From Diospyros lotus (taxonomy: Eukaryota > Streptophyta > Magnoliopsida > Ericales > Ebenaceae): a stretch of DNA of 64,000 nt. The stretch is from contig NC_068339.1 in the NCBI RefSeq assembly GCF_014633365.1, forward strand, positions 873,001-937,000, in the 5' to 3' direction. The stretch's first letter is position 1; each line of letters starts with the position of its first letter. A model generated the notes under the pieces. It did not search any database and was not told where the DNA came from. It saw only the letters and a list, made by a program, of their open reading frames with translations. Made by a program: the position numbers and the translations under genes. Shown one piece after another: positions 60,201-64,000 of this stretch.

Positions 60201-62801
60201 ATATGAAGTATTGAGTTTAGTCATTGATTTATCTGACCAATTTATATGGGTGTCCATTGTCCAATTAGTAAATGTATGGGGTCTACTTAGGTGGACAATT
60301 TAAATTATAGCTGATGATGATGAAACACTTGAATGCATTCCTAATCTTTGGACCAACTTTTCCACTGTTAACAGGTAATATTCTGCTAAATAATGCTTCT
60401 GATAGGATTCTAAGGAAAGCATAGCATAAAGAGAGAGGAGGGACTTAAATAATGCTGCTAAAATGGCAAGTCTAAGAAACAACTGTTTGAGGATGAATGC
60501 ACTAAGCCACACATATAATTTTCTAGACAGTACTTTCTGTGATATCAGTTAAATTGAGTACATCCTAAGAACATCCTGATGAGGATGGTTTTCTCCTAAT
60601 AATTGATGAGGAAATATCCATGTTGAGTTAGTCTTAGGAAATGCTGACTGGTTAAGGGCTGATAAATTACTTGGTGTTGATATTTCTACATGCAGAAATA
60701 TTATTTTGTTTCATTCTGCTTTAAATTAATTATTCCCAATCATTTTTCAACTGATTTAATCGGTCAAATAATCCTAGGCCATTTTTAACTGAAATCTCAT
60801 CACTTTCCAATTTTCTGGCTTCATGTCTTTTATAAGGGCAAGCAGTTTATGAATCATGAGTGATCATGATATGTTTAAAGGAGGCGTGGCTAGTAACTTC
60901 AGGAAGCTACTTGTTTGACAATAAAAATTACTCTTAACTTTAGGTGGAAACTGTCAAGGGATTGAGAAACCTTCAGATTCCTCCTGGAATTCAACCTGGA
61001 GAAACAGTAAAAATGCTAGAGATGGGAATTCCAGATGTTAACAAGCCTTCTAGGCAAGGAGATCATCACTTTATCGTGAGTGTCCAGATCCCAAAACATA
61101 TCAGGTTTGGCACTTCTATAATTTCATGTGTCTCTGAAATTTACTATGGTAGACTTTTTGAGATGTCATGCTTTTCTTAGCTCAGCAATTCTTCATCTAA
61201 CCTTTCCAGTGATGCTTTCTATTGGCATCTCTGATGATGTCTAACTTGTAGAATGTTAGAACTCCCCTTGCATGAAGATCCATGTATTTCTGACTGTTGG
61301 TTGTCAGCCCAAGAATGTAATGCATCAAACATTTGGAGAATCTACTATATTTTGTGATAGAAGCTAATGTGGTTTTATTATCCTGACTCCTGTCACAAGT
61401 CTGACATTTTGCATAGTGCAGTGGTCAATATTTTTGTTTCACATTTAATTTGGATAAAAAGCACATATACTTTGGACTACAGTGTAAAATTAATGGTCGA
61501 ATGAATTTAGAAAAAAAGACAAAAAGAAATATGTAATAACTGTCACAATCTTTTTAGAGAAACATGTAGTTCCCTTTAGTTTTAATTATTTATGGATCAA
61601 ATTGGGGTGTGAAATGCTCCACGTCCGTTAAATTTAACAAATCCATCCATACTCCAAAAAAACCTAAACCACAAGAGGGCATTTCTAGTGCATTAGGCTC
61701 CTTGTTTTGTGACGGTTAGAAGAGAGTTGTTTTTGCACGCAGCCTTACCCTTACTTTGCAAAGAGGGCATTAATATATTAATTATATATAATATATTAAA
61801 TAGCATTTGAAATGTATATTAATGTCATATATTAATAAATACATTTTATGCATAATTGCATTAATTTCAAAATGGTCATTTAACATTTGAAATTTATTTA
61901 TTGAAGAATGTATGTAAATATTAAATACATATGAATATCTCAAAATTCAAACATGATCAAATAGCATTTGAAATTTCAATTATAAATATATAAAATGTAT
62001 TTAACTATTTAACAATAAATTAAAAAATAATAAGTGACCGTGCCAGGCCACCCCTCTGGGTGGGGGGTAGGCTCGGAAAATTGACATCTCTGTCAGAAAG
62101 TGTCACTGAATAATATATGATAAGTATCATAACTTGTTCTTATGGATAGTATCTTTGCGTAGTATGTGGTTCAAGTTTTATGTCATTATTTGGACGACTT
62201 TTCTGACTGTAATTGCTTCACGGTGATGTCAGTAAAGAGGAACGTGGACTAATTGAAAAGTTGTCTTCACTCAGGGCATCACGCAATCACCATTCAGGTC
62301 TGTCTATGGGTGTTCTTTCCTGTTCAGTTAAAACATTCCTGTTTGAGAAATTTGGTTAAGAAGGAATCTTTGATTATTTGAAGGTACTCTTTTGTTGTTG
62401 ATTTCCTCCATTTATTTTCTTTCCCTTTTTTCTACTTTGCCAGTGACACAGGAAGGTGACTTTGACAATGAAAAACTAAAACACACTTCAAGCCGTGGGA
62501 GCAAACATGTTCCATCTTTCTGGAACTCGGTCAAGGACTTTTTGAGGTATGTCATGTTGGATGTGTTGTTTGTTTCCAGACATATCCCCCGCTTTATTGA
62601 GAAAAAAAATCCATGCCTCTTCCTTATTTTCTTATGTTGACTGGCATCCTATGTTCGTGATAAGTTTCTTTGCAAATTAGGCTTGCAGTGATTGATAGAA
62701 AAGGCCATGCGTATATTGAAATTGAGCAGAATCTGAAGTCTAACCTTGTTGAAAGTCGCATAGTATTCATTGAACTTAGTAACCGTATTGTGGCTATCTA
62801 G
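54263..62801 (+). CDS. DJA4: Plastid-targeted type I DnaJ (Hsp40) co-chaperone, DJA4 group
   Basis: Exons 54263-54583, 56394-56462, 56805-56900, 56981-57105, 57793-57988, 58819-58994, 59842-59971, 60944-61104, 62233-62297, 62444-62546 and 62681-62801 join in phase to 520 aa, near the Arabidopsis length. It stimulates Hsp70 ATPase and binds substrates. Residues 1-75 are a Ser/Arg-rich presumed transit peptide. The J-domain follows ([20 protein letters not shown], then [20 protein letters not shown]), with HPD at the exon 1-2 junction. Next come a short G/F segment and four CxxCxGxG motifs ([32 protein letters not shown]). The C-terminal barrel holds [31 protein letters not shown] and [15 protein letters not shown]. 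The last exon ([18 protein letters not shown]...) does not match the family end I recall, so the 3' end is least sure. Confidence 0.93.
57270..57620. repeat. Retroelement-like repeat in DJA4 intron 4
   Basis: The text around 57378-57440 (GATGATTTATAGTAGTTTGG, then CTCTGTCCACTCC) resembles a segment common in plant LTRs and recurs in related form at 41490-41520. A long poly(A) run is at about 57534-57553. Ends not defined. Confidence 0.35.
61700..62080. repeat. SINE-like remnant and A/T repeat in DJA4 intron 8
   Basis: GCAGCCTTACCCTTACTTTG followed by CAAAGAGGG (61739-61768) is close to the reverse complement of the CCTCTCTGCAAAGGTAAGGC motif of plant Au-type SINEs. It is followed by A/T-rich sequence with several GCATTTGAAAT repeats. 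Confidence 0.35.
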
Positions 62802-64000
62802 TGCTAAAAAATGTGAAGTGAGAAGTGCTTCCCCAAAGGTCTGAATGGTATAAATGAGTCCAAGCACAACCAGAGTCATTCCTGTTTGGTGTTACAATCT
62901 CACAGGAATTATGTATCCTGAAATGTGAATGTTGAATTTTTAAACCTTTTACAAGTTCAGTTAGTAATGGAGGATCAGTTATTAACTGCACAACCTACTA
63001 AACAGTGTTGTGGTGTGACCAGGATTCTTGAAATTAAAGGCTCTCCTCTTTTGGAAATGCCACATTTTGCATTAATGTTACACCAAACAAGCACACCTAT
63101 CAGCTTTATTATCGGGCAGAGTTAGTTGGCATGTCTGATGGCGGTTAGACTTTAACCTATCTCCATCTTTGAATTCTAGGGCTTTATTATCCCACTAATG
63201 CAAAGCTTAGACAGTTATAATGTGTTTACAAAAATGTTATTGCTAAGTAGTTCCTTGATGTTATTTTAGTCAACTTGTTCCACCAAATGTGTTCCTGCAA
63301 CTCCCAATTTCTTCCCAAATGATTAACATCCAAATTTGTTCATTTCTACTTGAACTTATCCTCCATTGTAGAAGGGAGATGGCATTAATATTTTCTTAAA
63401 ATAATAAAACGTAAGTGGATTGAAAATTAGAAAAGGAATTGAGAAGAGATACAAGGATATATGTTATTCAGGTATTTGGCCTACATCCATGGGAAGAAGA
63501 TAATAACTCTCTTTTGTTTAGCCTAGCTCAACTCAATATAGAGACAAACAAATGAATAAAGCTCTAGAATATATGGTTTCTGTTTATCTTTTAGTTTAAT
63601 TTAAAACAGTATACAATTTATTTTATTTCTATTGAGATGGTATGTTCCTCTATCCACCAATTGTCTCTATTTATTCATTCCTTTGCTGTATCATTTAGGG
63701 GGAACGCAGGTTTCTCCATGATTTGTTTTTTTGTCATGTGAGATCACTTGCTGGGAGTAAACAAAAGTTAAAGTTCGCTGAACGTCTGCATAAGAAAGGA
63801 AATCAATTCCACATTAATGTTTTAATCCCCTCGGGCTCAGCTTAGCATTATGCTACCAGCCTTGTGTTAAGAGTATTCATATAAAGAATTAGAATCATAT
63901 GGTCACAAAGCTGCAGTTTGAATCACATGTAGAAAGTCAAACTTGTGCTTATGTTATGGGCAATGGACTACCAGCAACAAATAAAATTATTTACAAGCCA
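62802..64000. other. DJA4 3' region and spacer to the window end
   Basis: Presumed 3' UTR to about 63200, then A/T-rich sequence. A stretch near 63440-63500 (GGATATATGTTATTCAGG, GGCCTACATCCATGGG) looks like LTR or other repeat sequence. No further gene is supported. Confidence 0.5.

Noticed and set aside
1..64000. CRISPR arrays, operons, Shine-Dalgarno sites, rRNA and prophage features
   Set aside because: The window is eukaryotic nuclear DNA with spliced genes; the repeats seen are microsatellites, minisatellites and transposons.

Overview
This is a stretch of plant nuclear genome, almost certainly from a eudicot. The genes are interrupted by GT-AG introns, the spacers are very AT-rich and full of transposon debris, and every recognisable protein is a plant family member. 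There are no operons, rRNA, tRNA or CRISPR arrays. Exon joins were read by eye, and most CDS models below close in frame with consistent splice phases.

Layout. (1) 998-9202, minus: 5' half of a SKOR/GORK-type outward K+ channel gene that continues off the left edge. One intron holds a structurally complete but dead Ty1/copia element (1934-6877) in the same orientation, and that intron splits the selectivity-filter glycine codon. (2) 9203-15899: AT-rich spacer with several foldback/TIR elements. (3) 15900-18999, plus: complete PYD1 (dihydropyrimidine dehydrogenase, 7 exons) with a 290-bp solo LTR in intron 3. (4) 23306-23685, plus: a two-exon gene for a 74-residue preproprotein ending in DYTPAKKKPPIHN, a GOLVEN/RGF/CLEL sulfated peptide hormone. 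(5) 26890-33352, minus: complete KUP/HAK/KT K+ transporter (9 exons, about 780 aa). (6) 34813-35007, minus: small single-exon gene of unknown function. (7) 35-46 kb: mostly repeats, including a CACTA-like element, a solo LTR with target duplication, and LTR-like fragments. (8) 46240-47390, plus: Nudix hydrolase (5 exons). (9) 47842-48204: tandem repeat of about 110 bp. (10) 49293-52395, plus: CDCA7-like 4CXXC zinc-finger protein (8 exons) with a 1,084-bp GC-rich solo LTR in intron 3. (11) 54263-62801, plus: plastid-type DnaJ (DJA4 group, 11 exons). (12) The rest to 64000 is gene-free.

Functional links are modest. Two potassium-transport genes of opposite role (efflux channel, uptake-family transporter) lie about 17.7 kb apart on the same strand, with pyrimidine catabolism (PYD1) and a peptide hormone between them. 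The most interesting items are the GOLVEN/RGF gene, which no long ORF reveals; the GYGE filter in the K+ channel; the altered GD motif of the HAK protein; and three solo LTRs plus one full element whose target duplications can be read directly, three of the four inside introns.
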